Shown here: positions 44,472 through 53,517 of the stretch, one piece after another
Layout of the letters: every line of letters begins with the position of its first letter
How positions within the stretch are numbered: position 1 is the stretch's first letter
NCBI GenBank assembly: GCA_964351875.1
Contig: CAYGQC010000002.1
Coordinates: 1 to 64,000 of the forward strand
Reading direction: 5' to 3'
DNA from: JANSWO01 sp964351875
GTDB taxonomy: Bacteria; Pseudomonadota; Gammaproteobacteria; Pseudomonadales; Azotimanducaceae
DNA length: 64,000 nt
Translations under genes and position numbers: made by a program
The notes under the pieces: generated by a model
Told to the model about the DNA's origin: nothing
Seen by the model: only the letters and a program-made list of their open reading frames with translations
Database searches by the model: none

Positions 44472-45403
44472 GGCTGGGTCTCCCCGTCTGTCTCAGGGCT
44501 TGAACCGCTTGCCACGCCCGCCGCCGACTCATCCGGCACGTCGGAGAGGCCTTCCAGAGGATCAGCCACAAGATTGACCTGGGGCGGTAACTCTCTGACC
44601 AGCAGAACATAGCGGGTTCGATCCAGCGCCGCGGCGGGCTGTAGCGTGACCTGGGCAAACGCAGCGCCCGGCTCAATCACCACCGAGCGCACGCTGCCAA
44701 CCGGGTAGCCACGTGGAAAGCGCCCGCCCAGCGCGGACGTAACCAGAAGGTCATTTTCGCGAATGTCCGTCGAAACCGGCACGCTTTCCAGCGACAGCTC
44801 ATTGAATACGCCTGTGCCGCTGGCGATGCTGCGTACACCGTTACGATTGACTTCAACCGGTACGGCGTGACCAACGTCCGAGACAAGCAGAACCCGAGCA
44901 GTCGTGTTTTCTACCGCAATCACCTGCCCGAACAGACCCGTCGCGTCGATCACAGCCTGGCCTACAAACACACCAGCATCGGCACCTTTGTCGAGCACAA
45001 CCTGGTGCACTCTGGGGTCCGGCACAACGCCAACGATTTCCGAGATAAGCACCTCGGTCGCAAGCCGTTCCTGGCTGCCCAGCAACGCGCGCAGGCGTTC
45101 GTTCTCGGCCGAGAGTGAACGCACCTGTTGAGACACCTGGGCGAGCACAGCGAGCCGCTGCTCCAATTCATCATTGGTTTGCTGCAGCGAATCACGAGAA
45201 GCGAACACGCGCCCTACCTGCTCGGTTAGCTGGTACGGCGTCTGGGCGATGAAATACACGGGAGACATCAACGTGCCCACGTTCTGCCGCACGGGCATCA
45301 GCAGGCCAGTAAGGGCGTCCACGCTCGCCAGAAGCAGACTGATCAAGGCAAGGGCGAACAGCAGATAGCCAGCGCCAGATTCACGAAAGAATATGGCTTT
45401 CAC
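44468..45403 (-). CDS. mreC: Rod shape-determining protein MreC
   Basis: Bitopic periplasmic scaffold of the elongasome that activates PBP2-RodA. 311 residues: membrane helix at about 14-35, a coiled coil at about 65-110 (SLQQTNDELEQRLAVLAQVSQ...), then the two beta domains (VDATGLFGQVIAVENTTARVLLVSD, DLLVTSALGGRFPRGYPVGSV). The C-terminal 25 residues are Pro/Ser/Glu rich. Nine bases behind mreB. Confidence 0.96.
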   Translation of the reverse strand: MKAIFFRESGAGYLLFALALISLLLASVDALTGLLMPVRQNVGTLMSPVYFIAQTPYQLTEQVGRVFASRDSLQQTNDELEQRLAVLAQVSQQVRSLSAENERLRALLGSQERLATEVLISEIVGVVPDPRVHQVVLDKGADAGVFVGQAVIDATGLFGQVIAVENTTARVLLVSDVGHAVPVEVNRNGVRSIASGTGVFNELSLESVPVSTDIRENDLLVTSALGGRFPRGYPVGSVRSVVIEPGAAFAQVTLQPAAALDRTRYVLLVRELPPQVNLVADPLEGLSDVPDESAAGVASGSSPETDGETQP

Positions 45404-45412
45404 GGTGCGGGC

Positions 45413-46459
45413 TTATTCCGTTGACAGCAGATCCGCATTACCGGCGGCATCCATCATCTCGAGAGCTTTGCCGCCGCCCCTGGCCACGCAGGTTAGCGGG
45501 TCTTCGGCGATCACCACGGGTAAGCCAGTTTCTTCGGCCAGCAGAACGTCCAGATCGCGGAGCAAAGCACCACCGCCGGTAAGCACCATGCCTGTTTCTG
45601 CGATGTCCGAGGCAAGTTCGGGAGGCGTTTGCTCAAGGGCCGATTTCACTGCGGAGACGATCATCGACAACGGCTCTTGCAGAGCTTCGAGAATCTCATT
45701 GCTATTGAGCACAAAGCTGCGCGGAACGCCCTCTGCGAGGTTTCGCCCGCGCACGTCGATCTCTCGAATGTCTTTTTGAGGATAGGCGGCGCCAATCTCC
45801 TGCTTGATCCGCTCGGCAGTCGCCTCACCTATCAGGCTGCCCTGGGTTCTGCGCACGTACGCGACAATCGCTTCGTCGAAACGGTCACCACCCACCCGAA
45901 CACTATCGGAATAAACGACGCCATTGAGCGAGATAATGGCTATCTCGGTGGTGCCACCACCGATGTCGAGCACCATCGTGCCGAACGCTTCATGCACAGG
46001 CAGCCCGGCGCCGATCGCTGCCGCCATGGGCTCTTCGATCAAGCGAACGTCACGGGCGCCAGCGGATAGTGCGCTCTCGCGAATGGCCCGGCGCTCAACC
46101 TCCGTCGACTTGCAGGGAACGCAAACGAGTACCCGAGGACTGGGGCGCAGAAAGGTAAACGAATTCTCATGCACCTTCGCAATGAAGTATTTGAGCATTT
46201 TCTCGGTCACCAGGAAGTCGGCTATCACCCCGTCTTTCAGTGGGCGAATCGCGGTGATGTTGCCTGGTGTTCGGCCGAGCATCCGCTTGGCTTCAAGGCC
46301 GACCGCTGCAACGCTCTTCTGGTTACCCTGATTGCGAATGGCTACGACGGACGGCTCGTTCAGCACAATGCCCTGGTCGCGTACATAGATCAGCGTGTTT
46401 GCTGTGCCCAGATCGATCGATAGATCTCGGGAGAACAGCCCGCGTATTTTTTTGAACAT
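45413..46459 (-). CDS. mreB: Rod shape-determining protein MreB
   Basis: Bacterial actin that organises lateral wall synthesis. 348 residues from ATG at 46459. Seen: N-terminal amphipathic MFKKIRGLF, phosphate-1 motif SIDLGTANTLIYV, phosphate-2 MVLDIGGGTTEIAIIS, adenosine motif MVLTGGGALLRDLD. The longer frame to 46555 is outside the family. Confidence 0.98.
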   Translation of the reverse strand: MFKKIRGLFSRDLSIDLGTANTLIYVRDQGIVLNEPSVVAIRNQGNQKSVAAVGLEAKRMLGRTPGNITAIRPLKDGVIADFLVTEKMLKYFIAKVHENSFTFLRPSPRVLVCVPCKSTEVERRAIRESALSAGARDVRLIEEPMAAAIGAGLPVHEAFGTMVLDIGGGTTEIAIISLNGVVYSDSVRVGGDRFDEAIVAYVRRTQGSLIGEATAERIKQEIGAAYPQKDIREIDVRGRNLAEGVPRSFVLNSNEILEALQEPLSMIVSAVKSALEQTPPELASDIAETGMVLTGGGALLRDLDVLLAEETGLPVVIAEDPLTCVARGGGKALEMMDAAGNADLLSTE

Positions 46460-46632
46460 TGAACGGCCGGGTCTTCCAGTGGCGTGTGGGGCAAGCGCTG
46501 AACGGCCCCAGGGCAGTTCGAGCGCGATGGTCAGTAGACCGATGCTCGGTCTCACTCATTGAAACCGATTCAGGCACACAGCGCAGTGACGCCATTAGAC
46601 TGTCGGCTGTGACAGGCCCCTGATTGCGGCGA

Positions 46633-46661
46633 ACTTTAGCAATCGCATCAACCTGACTCAA
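46633..46661 (-). promoter_or_regulatory. Candidate promoter of mreBCD
   Basis: Minus strand TTGAGT (46656-46661), 17-base spacer, TAAAGT (46633-46638). Predicted start near 46626, giving a leader of about 165 bases. The spacer 46460-46715 holds no other clear feature; a small palindrome TAGCG-ATTA-CGCTA at 46663-46676 could end the upstream gene. Confidence 0.45.
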
Positions 46662-46715
46662 CTAGCGATTACGCTAAAATCAGGGACTTACGGGCCCAGA
46701 GCAGCGAAGTGGACG

Positions 46716-47381
46716 CTATTTAGTACCTTTTGCCGTCGCCTTGACAGTGGTATTGCGTGATTTAGCCACTAATGCTTCTCGGATCAGGTCAACCTGGTCT
46801 GCTGCCACTGGCTGGAAAACACCAAATGCACATACCGCGTGGGCGATAGGCGGGCCGCCGAAGTCCACCCGATCCATCGCACGAAACAGATCGCTCTGAC
46901 AAATTCTGCCCACCCGGCTCTCGGTCACCAGGATCGAGTCCCGGCGCATGCCTCGACAACGTCGGGGCAGCTCATTTATCCATGCTCGCCCATGCGATCC
47001 ACGCACCAGCAGATACTGATCCGAGATTATCTCAATATTTCGGTATCGATGGTTCGCCAGGCAGCGGTCGGCAGCCTCCGCATAGGCATCATCTGGCAGC
47101 GCTTCGCTGAGAACCGTTGCTAGATCAACGGCCGGATCATCCGTCTCGTCTTTCTCACCAGACTCACCAGACCCATCAGACCCATCAGAGCCATCAGACC
47201 CATCAGAGCCATCCGTTTCCTCAATAGCCGGCGCCGAGGCTGCAACTGGTTCGTGGGCACCTTCACTAGCGCTGGCCCAGATCGTCACGGGGGTGAGGAG
47301 TGCAAAGCCCAGCGCAACCTTGAGCCACGCAGAACCGGGCCAGGCAAACAAGGGCGGTAGCTTTGTTATCACTCTGTCCAT
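46716..47381 (-). CDS. Secreted protein, probably DUF6491 family, with (GSD) repeat
   Basis: Unknown function. From ATG at 47381 (221 residues) it has an N-terminal hydrophobic segment (AWLKVALGFALLTPVTIWASA), probably a signal peptide, then a low-complexity stretch of about five GSD/GSG tripeptides (encoded by a 9-base repeat, about 47164-47216) and a Glu/Asp-rich linker. The C-terminal 120 residues carry spaced cysteines in a pattern I recognise from DUF6491: CLANHRYRNIEII, AWINELPRRCRGMRR, RICQSDLF and AVCAFGVFQPV. The family assignment is from memory and moderate. Probably exported and possibly disulfide-bonded. Confidence 0.72.
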   Translation of the reverse strand: MDRVITKLPPLFAWPGSAWLKVALGFALLTPVTIWASASEGAHEPVAASAPAIEETDGSDGSDGSDGSDGSGESGEKDETDDPAVDLATVLSEALPDDAYAEAADRCLANHRYRNIEIISDQYLLVRGSHGRAWINELPRRCRGMRRDSILVTESRVGRICQSDLFRAMDRVDFGGPPIAHAVCAFGVFQPVAADQVDLIREALVAKSRNTTVKATAKGTK

Positions 47382-47473
47382 AATGTCCAAACCCACAATT
47401 TTCGCCCAACGGGCTCGCAGCATAGCGCCCGCTGCCAGCCCCGGTCACCTGCACTGCTGGACAATTCAAGCAG

Positions 47474-48661
47474 CTACTTGCTGAGCCGGTCCGCGCAGCG
47501 CAACGCAGCGCCAGCAATCCTGGGCGTACGCGAGTCACCAGTTGGTGAACCGGCCCCCCAATTCACCACCAGTGCCGCCGACAGCTCTCGCGACGGATCG
47601 CAGAACGCGCCACTGCCGCCATAGCCGTAGTGCCCGAAGCCTTGCGGCGCGCGAACACCCACCGCAAACACCCGGTGGTAGCCCATGCGCCAACGCATTG
47701 GCAGAAACAACACGTTGTCCCGGCTTCGATTTCTGACAACGCCGATCTGCCTGACGGTCGACTCACTCACAAGCCTCACGCCATCGATTTCGCCGTGCCC
47801 CGCCAGCATGGCGTAGAGCCGTGCGAGAGAGCGCGCCGTAAACTGCCCATTCGCCGCGGGGATGCACGCCAGGGCGACTTCTTCCGCGTTGAAATCAAAA
47901 GGCTCGCTGAACGGTAGCAGCGCGCTGCGAAACTCCGAGAGCTGTACACCAACCCGCTCCAGAGCCGCTTCCATGAGATCGCTGACCCGCTCTCGCCACG
48001 GAGCTTTTGCCGCCGGTGGGCCGACGAGCCCCTCCGCCAGGAGCGCGCGGCGTCCCAGCTCTTCCCTGGGCATTCCGATGTAGAGCCCATCCAGTCCGAG
48101 CGGCGCAGCCAGCTCACTGGCGAGAAAGTCAGCGAGCGACTGACCGCTGATAGCTTCTATCAGACCGCCAATTAGCCAGCCATAGGTGATGGCGTGATAG
48201 CCGTGCTCCTGGCCAGGCGTGTGTGCCGGTTCGGCGTCGGCGAGCACCGATTTCATATGCTGCCAGTCGAGCATCTCAGTAGGCCGCCGAATCATGTCAG
48301 TTATCCGGTAGAGACCCGCCTCGTGGCACAGCGCCTGGCGTATGGTAATGGCCGCTTTGCCGCGCGCAGCAAACTCCGGCCAATGCCTGGCGATCGGATC
48401 GTCATAGTCGGCCAGGCCTCGATCCACCAGCAGGTGTAACGCGGTAGAAACTACGCCTTTGGTGGTCGAGAAACAGGGCGCCGTGGTGTCTTGCTGCCAG
48501 CGACTGCCATTGCCGTCAGTTGTGCCGCCCCACAAATCAACAACCTTGCGGCCTCGGTGATAGACGCAAACGGACGCTCCCGCATGGCCTTTTACCGGCA
48601 GCAGGCGGCGAAAGGCGGTTGCTACGTCGGCAAAATTCGGGTCTGTAGTGCCTTCAATCAT
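47474..48661 (-). CDS. Serine hydrolase of the beta-lactamase/EstB family
   Basis: Class C beta-lactamase-like hydrolase; members are mostly esterases or D-amino peptidases, so a drug-resistance role should not be assumed. 395 residues from ATG at 48661, with GGAG nine bases upstream. Seen: nucleophile motif STTKG (S-x-x-K), YHAITYGWLIGGLIE carrying the Tyr motif, and GHYGYGGSGAFCDPSRELSAALVVN near the C terminus. No obvious signal peptide, which favours a cytoplasmic esterase. Divergent from the peptidase gene at 48825, 163 bases away. Confidence 0.9.
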   Translation of the reverse strand: MIEGTTDPNFADVATAFRRLLPVKGHAGASVCVYHRGRKVVDLWGGTTDGNGSRWQQDTTAPCFSTTKGVVSTALHLLVDRGLADYDDPIARHWPEFAARGKAAITIRQALCHEAGLYRITDMIRRPTEMLDWQHMKSVLADAEPAHTPGQEHGYHAITYGWLIGGLIEAISGQSLADFLASELAAPLGLDGLYIGMPREELGRRALLAEGLVGPPAAKAPWRERVSDLMEAALERVGVQLSEFRSALLPFSEPFDFNAEEVALACIPAANGQFTARSLARLYAMLAGHGEIDGVRLVSESTVRQIGVVRNRSRDNVLFLPMRWRMGYHRVFAVGVRAPQGFGHYGYGGSGAFCDPSRELSAALVVNWGAGSPTGDSRTPRIAGAALRCADRLSK

Positions 48662-48824
48662 TCTTTGCGGCTCCACGCATCATTTGCTCGTGTAATCACG
48701 AGGGGCTCGATAAAGCGCTCTGGGATGACAACATTAGCAGCAGCTTGTTCAGTGATTCCGAGACCTGGCCGCCTCGAATCAGGAAGAAAGGCTACACTGC
48801 CTCTCCAGCGACTTGAAAACCTAC

Positions 48825-49919
48825 ATGCGAACTTTCATTTGCTCCTGTGGCAGCCCGGCCTACTTCGAGAACGATCAGTGTTTTCAGTGCGGCCGCAAGC
48901 TGGCATTCGACCCCGTTCAAATGCGGATGCTCGCGTTCAACGACGCCGACATCGATCCAGACTCCGGTATCTGGTGGGGCGGTGAAGGAAGCCAGCGCAA
49001 GAGCTACCGGCCGTGCGAGAACGACATCAACTACAACACCTGCAATTGGCTGGTCGAGGTTTCGGACGACACGCCAGGGCTTTGCCTGTCATGTTCACTG
49101 AACGAAGTCATCCCGGATCTCGATGTGCCCCGTCGAATCAGCCTCTGGTACGACGTTGAGAAAGCCAAACGCCGCATGATTTTCACGCTGCTGGCGCTAC
49201 ATCTACCTATCGTCAGCAAGCGCGAAGCGCCAGGTGGCCTGGCTTTCAGAATCGTCGCAGACGGGCGCCTGGACGGTGACCAGATCGGCATGGATGAGCA
49301 TGTCTACACGGGCCATTTCAAAGGCCTGATCACCCTCAACCTGATGGAAGCGGACCCCGAAATGCGCATGCAGATGCGTGAGAGCATGAATGAAAGCTAC
49401 CGCACGCTGCTGGGTCATTTTCGCCACGAGTCAGGGCACTACTACTGGGATGTACTGGTGTCAGGCAAACCTGCCCTGGAGGATTTTCGAGCGTTGTTCG
49501 GTGACGAACAGGCCGACTATCGCGCTTCCCTGGATGCGCACTACGCGAACGGTCCGCCAGCAGATTGGGGCGCGCGCCATATCAGCGCGTACGCCGCATG
49601 CCATCCCCTGGAAGATTTTGCAGAGACCTGGGCGCACTACATGCACATGGTCGACACGCTCGAAACCGCCAACGACTCAGGAACGCAGTTGTCAGGACGG
49701 GAACTCGCGAACCCACTGCAGGCACGTTCTCTGCAGTTTCAATTTGCGATCCCCTACTCCGTAGATTTCGATCGAATAAAGAACGACTGGACCGCGCTAA
49801 CCCATGCGCTAAACCGACTGAATCGCAGTATGGGATTGGACGACGCCTATCCCTTCTCGGTGACTCCGGTGGTGGCCGAGAAGCTGCACTTCGTGCACCA
49901 GCTTATTCACGCGCTATAG
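48825..49919 (+). CDS. Putative zinc-binding metallopeptidase (Peptidase_Mx type)
   Basis: Predicted zinc peptidase of unknown substrate. 364 residues from ATG at 48825; a TTG four codons upstream is possible. Seen: N-terminal zinc-ribbon (FICSCGSPAYFENDQCFQCG), a second Cys cluster around residues 70-95 (CENDINYNTC, CLSCS), catalytic helix LLGHFRHESGHYYWD (HExxH: HESGH), and HPLEDFAETWAHYMHMVD that would supply the third ligand. This matches the uncharacterised Peptidase_Mx family. It heads an operon with the ATP-grasp and alpha-E genes 60 bases downstream. Confidence 0.88.
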   Translation: MRTFICSCGSPAYFENDQCFQCGRKLAFDPVQMRMLAFNDADIDPDSGIWWGGEGSQRKSYRPCENDINYNTCNWLVEVSDDTPGLCLSCSLNEVIPDLDVPRRISLWYDVEKAKRRMIFTLLALHLPIVSKREAPGGLAFRIVADGRLDGDQIGMDEHVYTGHFKGLITLNLMEADPEMRMQMRESMNESYRTLLGHFRHESGHYYWDVLVSGKPALEDFRALFGDEQADYRASLDAHYANGPPADWGARHISAYAACHPLEDFAETWAHYMHMVDTLETANDSGTQLSGRELANPLQARSLQFQFAIPYSVDFDRIKNDWTALTHALNRLNRSMGLDDAYPFSVTPVVAEKLHFVHQLIHAL

Positions 49920-49979
49920 GCATCCGCCGCAGGATAACGAGAGACAGTTACCAAACAACGCTCAACGGAGGCTCGAGCC

Positions 49980-51416
49980 TTGACGATCAATTGGAAAAGC
50001 TACGATTCAGGCAACGCCTGGGACGAACTGGTTACCCCGTCGGGGCGCGCCCGGAGTGGCGCAAGTGCGGTGCTGCAGCAGCTGGCGAAGGAGTCCGAGG
50101 CGGAGTTAGTGGAGCGACAGAGCAGCGCTGAACTCGCCATTCGCTCGATGGGCATTACCTTTACGGTCTACGACGGTTCGGAGTCGATCGACCGGGAATG
50201 GCCGTTCGACATTGTTCCGCGGATCATCAAACGCGCGGAATGGGACGACGTCACTAAAGGCCTGATCCAGCGCGTAGACGCGTTAAACCTGTTTATCAAC
50301 GACGTGTACAACGAGCAAAACTGCCTGCGCGATGACGTCATCCCGGCGGACTACGTTCTGAAATCGAAGGACTATCGCAAAGAATGCCGCGGCATTACTC
50401 CGCCGCACGGGGTGTGGTCACACATCTGCGGAAGCGATCTTGTTCGCGATGGCAACGGCAAATTTTTCGTACTGGAGGACAACCTGCGAGTGCCGTCGGG
50501 CGTATCCTACATGCTGGAAAATCGGGAAGTTCTCAAACGCGCGTTTCCCGAGCTGTTCCAGAAACAGAAAATCCTGCCAATCGACGACTACCCCACCCAA
50601 TTAGCGTCCATGCTGTCGAGCCTGTCCGAGCGTGCGAATCCGGAGATCGTCGTACTGACTCCAGGCATCCACAACTCAGCATACTTCGAACATTCCTACC
50701 TGGCTCAGGCGATGGGAACTGAACTGGTGGAGGGTTCCGACCTGATGGTCGGCCGTGATGATTGCGTTTACATGCGCACAATCGAAGGCCTGATCCGAGT
50801 CGATGTTATCTATCGCCGAATTGACGACGCTTTCCTCGACCCGGATGCCTTCGAGAAAGACTCAGTGCTCGGCGTGCCAGGCCTGATGAAAGCGTGGCGC
50901 AAGGGTAACGTCGCACTAGCCAACGCCCCCGGTTGCGGCGTCGCGGACGACAAGGTTATCTATACCTACGTTCCAGATCTGATCCGCTACTACCTCAAGG
51001 AAGAGCCCCTGCTGAGCAACGTGCCGTCTTATCGCTGTGTCGTGAAAGAAGAGCGAGACTACGTCTTGGAGAACATTGAAAACCTCGTTGTGAAACCGGC
51101 TAACGAATCTGGCGGCTACGGCATGCTGATCGGGCCGAAATCCAGTAAGAAAGAATGCAACGCCTTCCGACGCTTGATTCGAGCAGACCCTAGAAACTAC
51201 ATGGCGCAACCCATGTTGACGCTGTCAACTGCACCGACGCTGTTCGATGGCCGAGCAGAACCGCGCCATCTCGATCTGCGGCCATTCATCCTCTCGGGAG
51301 AATCTCGCTACGTGACAACGGGAGGACTGACTCGAGTGGCAATGCGTAAAGGCTCGATAGTGGTGAACTCGTCCCAGGGCGGCGGTAGCAAAGACACCTG
51401 GGTGGTGGACTCATGA
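49980..51416 (+). CDS. Circularly permuted ATP-grasp protein (COG2308 type)
   Basis: ATP-grasp fold enzyme, predicted to form amide or peptide bonds; substrate unknown. 478 residues from TTG at 49980 with GGAGG eight bases upstream. Seen: FINDVYNEQNCLRDDVIPADYV, HICGSDLVRDGNGKFFVLEDNLRVPSGVSYMLENR (the family's ligand/ATP region), VVLTPGIHNSAYFEHSYLAQAMGTELVEG, and NLVVKPANESGGYGMLIG. The stop overlaps the alpha-E start as ATGA. This pair is a well known conserved gene pair of unknown biochemical role. Confidence 0.93.
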   Translation: MTINWKSYDSGNAWDELVTPSGRARSGASAVLQQLAKESEAELVERQSSAELAIRSMGITFTVYDGSESIDREWPFDIVPRIIKRAEWDDVTKGLIQRVDALNLFINDVYNEQNCLRDDVIPADYVLKSKDYRKECRGITPPHGVWSHICGSDLVRDGNGKFFVLEDNLRVPSGVSYMLENREVLKRAFPELFQKQKILPIDDYPTQLASMLSSLSERANPEIVVLTPGIHNSAYFEHSYLAQAMGTELVEGSDLMVGRDDCVYMRTIEGLIRVDVIYRRIDDAFLDPDAFEKDSVLGVPGLMKAWRKGNVALANAPGCGVADDKVIYTYVPDLIRYYLKEEPLLSNVPSYRCVVKEERDYVLENIENLVVKPANESGGYGMLIGPKSSKKECNAFRRLIRADPRNYMAQPMLTLSTAPTLFDGRAEPRHLDLRPFILSGESRYVTTGGLTRVAMRKGSIVVNSSQGGGSKDTWVVDS

Positions 51417-52399
51417 GCCGCCAGACTCTCTCCAAAACCGCCGAGCGAACATACTGGCTCGGCCGGTATCTCGAGCGCGCAGAGAATACCGCTCGATTAC
51501 TGGCAAACGAGTCAGACCTTGCTTTCGAGCTTGGGCGAAGTGACGAGGAAGGTTGGCAACGGTTGCTCACCATCACGGGTTCAGACGACGCATTCAAAGA
51601 ACGCTACGAGGCGCCCTCGCGTAGCAACGTCGCAAATTTCATGACGAACGACGCGACAAACCCGAGCAGTATCGTTTCTACGCTCCACGCGGCACGTGAG
51701 AACGCCCGGACCATTCGCGAGGTGATGCCGGTAGCGACCTACGAATACGTCAACGATTTGTGGCGCGAATCGAAGTCCACGCTGGCTGGCAATCTCAGTG
51801 CGAGGCGGCTAGCCGCCGCTCTGCGGGAACTGCGCGAGCGTATCGAACAACTCGAAGGGTTCCTCTCGGCCAACATGCTGCACGACGCGCCGTGGAACTT
51901 CCTCCGCATAGGCTGCTTCCTGGAACGGGCAGATATGACAAGCCGAATCATCGACAATGGTGTCGTGGGAGTTCGACAGCTTGACCTGATCAGCCAGCAA
52001 GTTCGTCTGCGCGGTGCCTTGAAAGCTATGACAGCGCTGCAAAACTACTCGGCAGAGGTCGGGCAGCCAATTAACCGTGCTGACGTGCTCCGTTTTCTAC
52101 TCGCCTCTCCGCGCCTGCCTCGATCAGTGACACGCTGCGTAAACTCGCTACGCCGATCTTTAGGCGAGTTGCCCCGGCGCAACAGCGCGATGCGCACTGT
52201 GAACGCGTTACGGAGCAAGCTTGCCAAGGAGGATGCCAGCGAGTTGGCGGGGCCTGAGCTCTCGGTATACATCGATGAAATTCAGCAGATGATTGGCGTC
52301 ACTCACGACGCAATCAGCGGTACCTACTTCCACTTCAAACCGCGTCGTCCGCGCCAAGCACGCAGCGAGACGAACACGATACACAAGGAATCAGAATGA
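51413..52399 (+). CDS. Alpha-E domain protein (COG2307 type)
   Basis: All-helical protein that nearly always accompanies the COG2308 ATP-grasp enzyme. 328 residues. Seen: N-terminal LSKTAERTYWLGRYLERAENTARLL, FLSANMLHDAPWNFLRIGCFLERADMTSRIID, and helical remainder. Role unknown; published comparative genomics places it in a predicted peptide-ligation/cleavage system. ATGA overlaps at both ends tie it to the ATP-grasp gene and the GST gene. Confidence 0.93.
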   Translation: MSRQTLSKTAERTYWLGRYLERAENTARLLANESDLAFELGRSDEEGWQRLLTITGSDDAFKERYEAPSRSNVANFMTNDATNPSSIVSTLHAARENARTIREVMPVATYEYVNDLWRESKSTLAGNLSARRLAAALRELRERIEQLEGFLSANMLHDAPWNFLRIGCFLERADMTSRIIDNGVVGVRQLDLISQQVRLRGALKAMTALQNYSAEVGQPINRADVLRFLLASPRLPRSVTRCVNSLRRSLGELPRRNSAMRTVNALRSKLAKEDASELAGPELSVYIDEIQQMIGVTHDAISGTYFHFKPRRPRQARSETNTIHKESE

Positions 52400-53007
52400 T
52401 CGTTCTACACGGATTCAGCCGCTCGAACTATTACCGCCTCGCGCGCGCTGCTCTGATTGAAAAGGGCATCGAGTTCGAGATTGCCAAGACAGTGCCCAGC
52501 TCGGAGCCGGAGCTACTGAGCCACTCTCCTATGGGTCGCCTCCCATTCCTGTCCGTCGGCGACACCTCTATCTCGGAAACCTGGGCGATCATCGACTACG
52601 CCGAGCAGATTCAGCCGGAGCCATCGCTGCTTCCCGCTGAGCCTTTGGAGCGTGCCAAAACGATCGAGCTGATTCGCCACCTGGAGCTGAACGTGGAGCT
52701 GGTTGCGCGTCGCTGTTTGGCCGCCGCGTTTTTCGGCGGCACTGCGAGCGATGAGTTAGTGGAGAGCACTCGAGCCGACCTGAAGCGAGGCATGCACGCA
52801 GTCGCGTCGCTGCTGACCGAACAAGGCCCGTTTCTGCGGGGTGACAGCTTCACCGCCGCTGACTTGTACGCTCACTACACGTTCATTCTGGCGCCGGACA
52901 TCTGCGAGAAAGTCATGCAATTCGACTTGCTTGCCGACTACCCCGTGCTCCGCGAACGCCTGGCAGCGATCGCTGCGCGCCCGAGCATCATCGCGGCCGA
53001 AGCCTGA
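52396..53007 (+). CDS. Glutathione S-transferase family protein
   Basis: 203 residues: thioredoxin-like N-terminal domain (MIVLHGFSRSNYYRLARAALIEKGIEFE, with SPMGRLPFL carrying the cis-Pro and TSISETWAIIDYAE), then an all-helical C-terminal domain (GDSFTAADLYAHYTFILAPDI). Probable catalytic Ser/Tyr near residue 8-12 (SRSNYY). Substrate unknown. Overlaps the alpha-E stop by four bases, so it is co-translated with the ATP-grasp operon, an association I do not know from the literature. Confidence 0.9.
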   Translation: MIVLHGFSRSNYYRLARAALIEKGIEFEIAKTVPSSEPELLSHSPMGRLPFLSVGDTSISETWAIIDYAEQIQPEPSLLPAEPLERAKTIELIRHLELNVELVARRCLAAAFFGGTASDELVESTRADLKRGMHAVASLLTEQGPFLRGDSFTAADLYAHYTFILAPDICEKVMQFDLLADYPVLRERLAAIAARPSIIAAEA

Positions 53008-53021
53008 ATGCAGCCGCAGGC

Positions 53022-53471
53022 CTAGAGCCAGCGTCGCACTCGCTGGCAGTAGTCGGCATACGCCTGGCCGAATGTGCGGATCATCTGCGCTTCTTCGGCG
53101 GGGACAAACGCCAGCCGAATGACGAGAAAGAAGGCGCCGACAATCGCGAGATTCCACGGCTCACCGAGCAGACCCGCAAGTCCCGACAACGCCAGCAGCA
53201 TGCCAAGGTACATGGGGTTGCGACTGACGGTAAAGACGCCACTCGTCACGAGCGTTGACGCCGGCTGCAGGGGAATGATGTTGGTCTGCGCGCGGGCAAA
53301 CGCGCGCGAACCGAGCACGGCGATCGCGACGCCGATAGCCACGAAAGCCAGACCCGAGAGTTGCCAGGCGTTAAATCCCGGCTCACCCAGCCAGAAGGAA
53401 AGGGCCAGCATCGCGAGGATGCTGGCCACAAAGTAGTGTGGCGGGAGTATTGCAGGCGTTTTCTTCAGCAT
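53022..53471 (-). CDS. Isoprenylcysteine carboxyl methyltransferase-family membrane protein
   Basis: Integral membrane methyltransferase-like protein (ICMT/PEMT family); substrate in bacteria unknown. 149 residues from ATG at 53471 with four membrane segments. Seen: the SAM-binding LVTSGVFTVSRNPMYLGMLLA and the C-terminal EEAQMIRTFGQAYADYCQRVRRW, both diagnostic (EE, Y-x-x-Y-x(3)-V-R-R). Tail to tail with the GST gene. Confidence 0.92.
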   Translation of the reverse strand: MLKKTPAILPPHYFVASILAMLALSFWLGEPGFNAWQLSGLAFVAIGVAIAVLGSRAFARAQTNIIPLQPASTLVTSGVFTVSRNPMYLGMLLALSGLAGLLGEPWNLAIVGAFFLVIRLAFVPAEEAQMIRTFGQAYADYCQRVRRWL

Positions 53472-53517
53472 CCGTTGATCTCCCGCTCCGTTCGCCTTAA
53501 CCGCCCGTACCAGAGCG

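Noticed and set aside
47474..48661. Antibiotic-resistance beta-lactamase
   Set aside because: The family is dominated by esterases and peptidases, there is no signal peptide, and nothing in the context suggests resistance.
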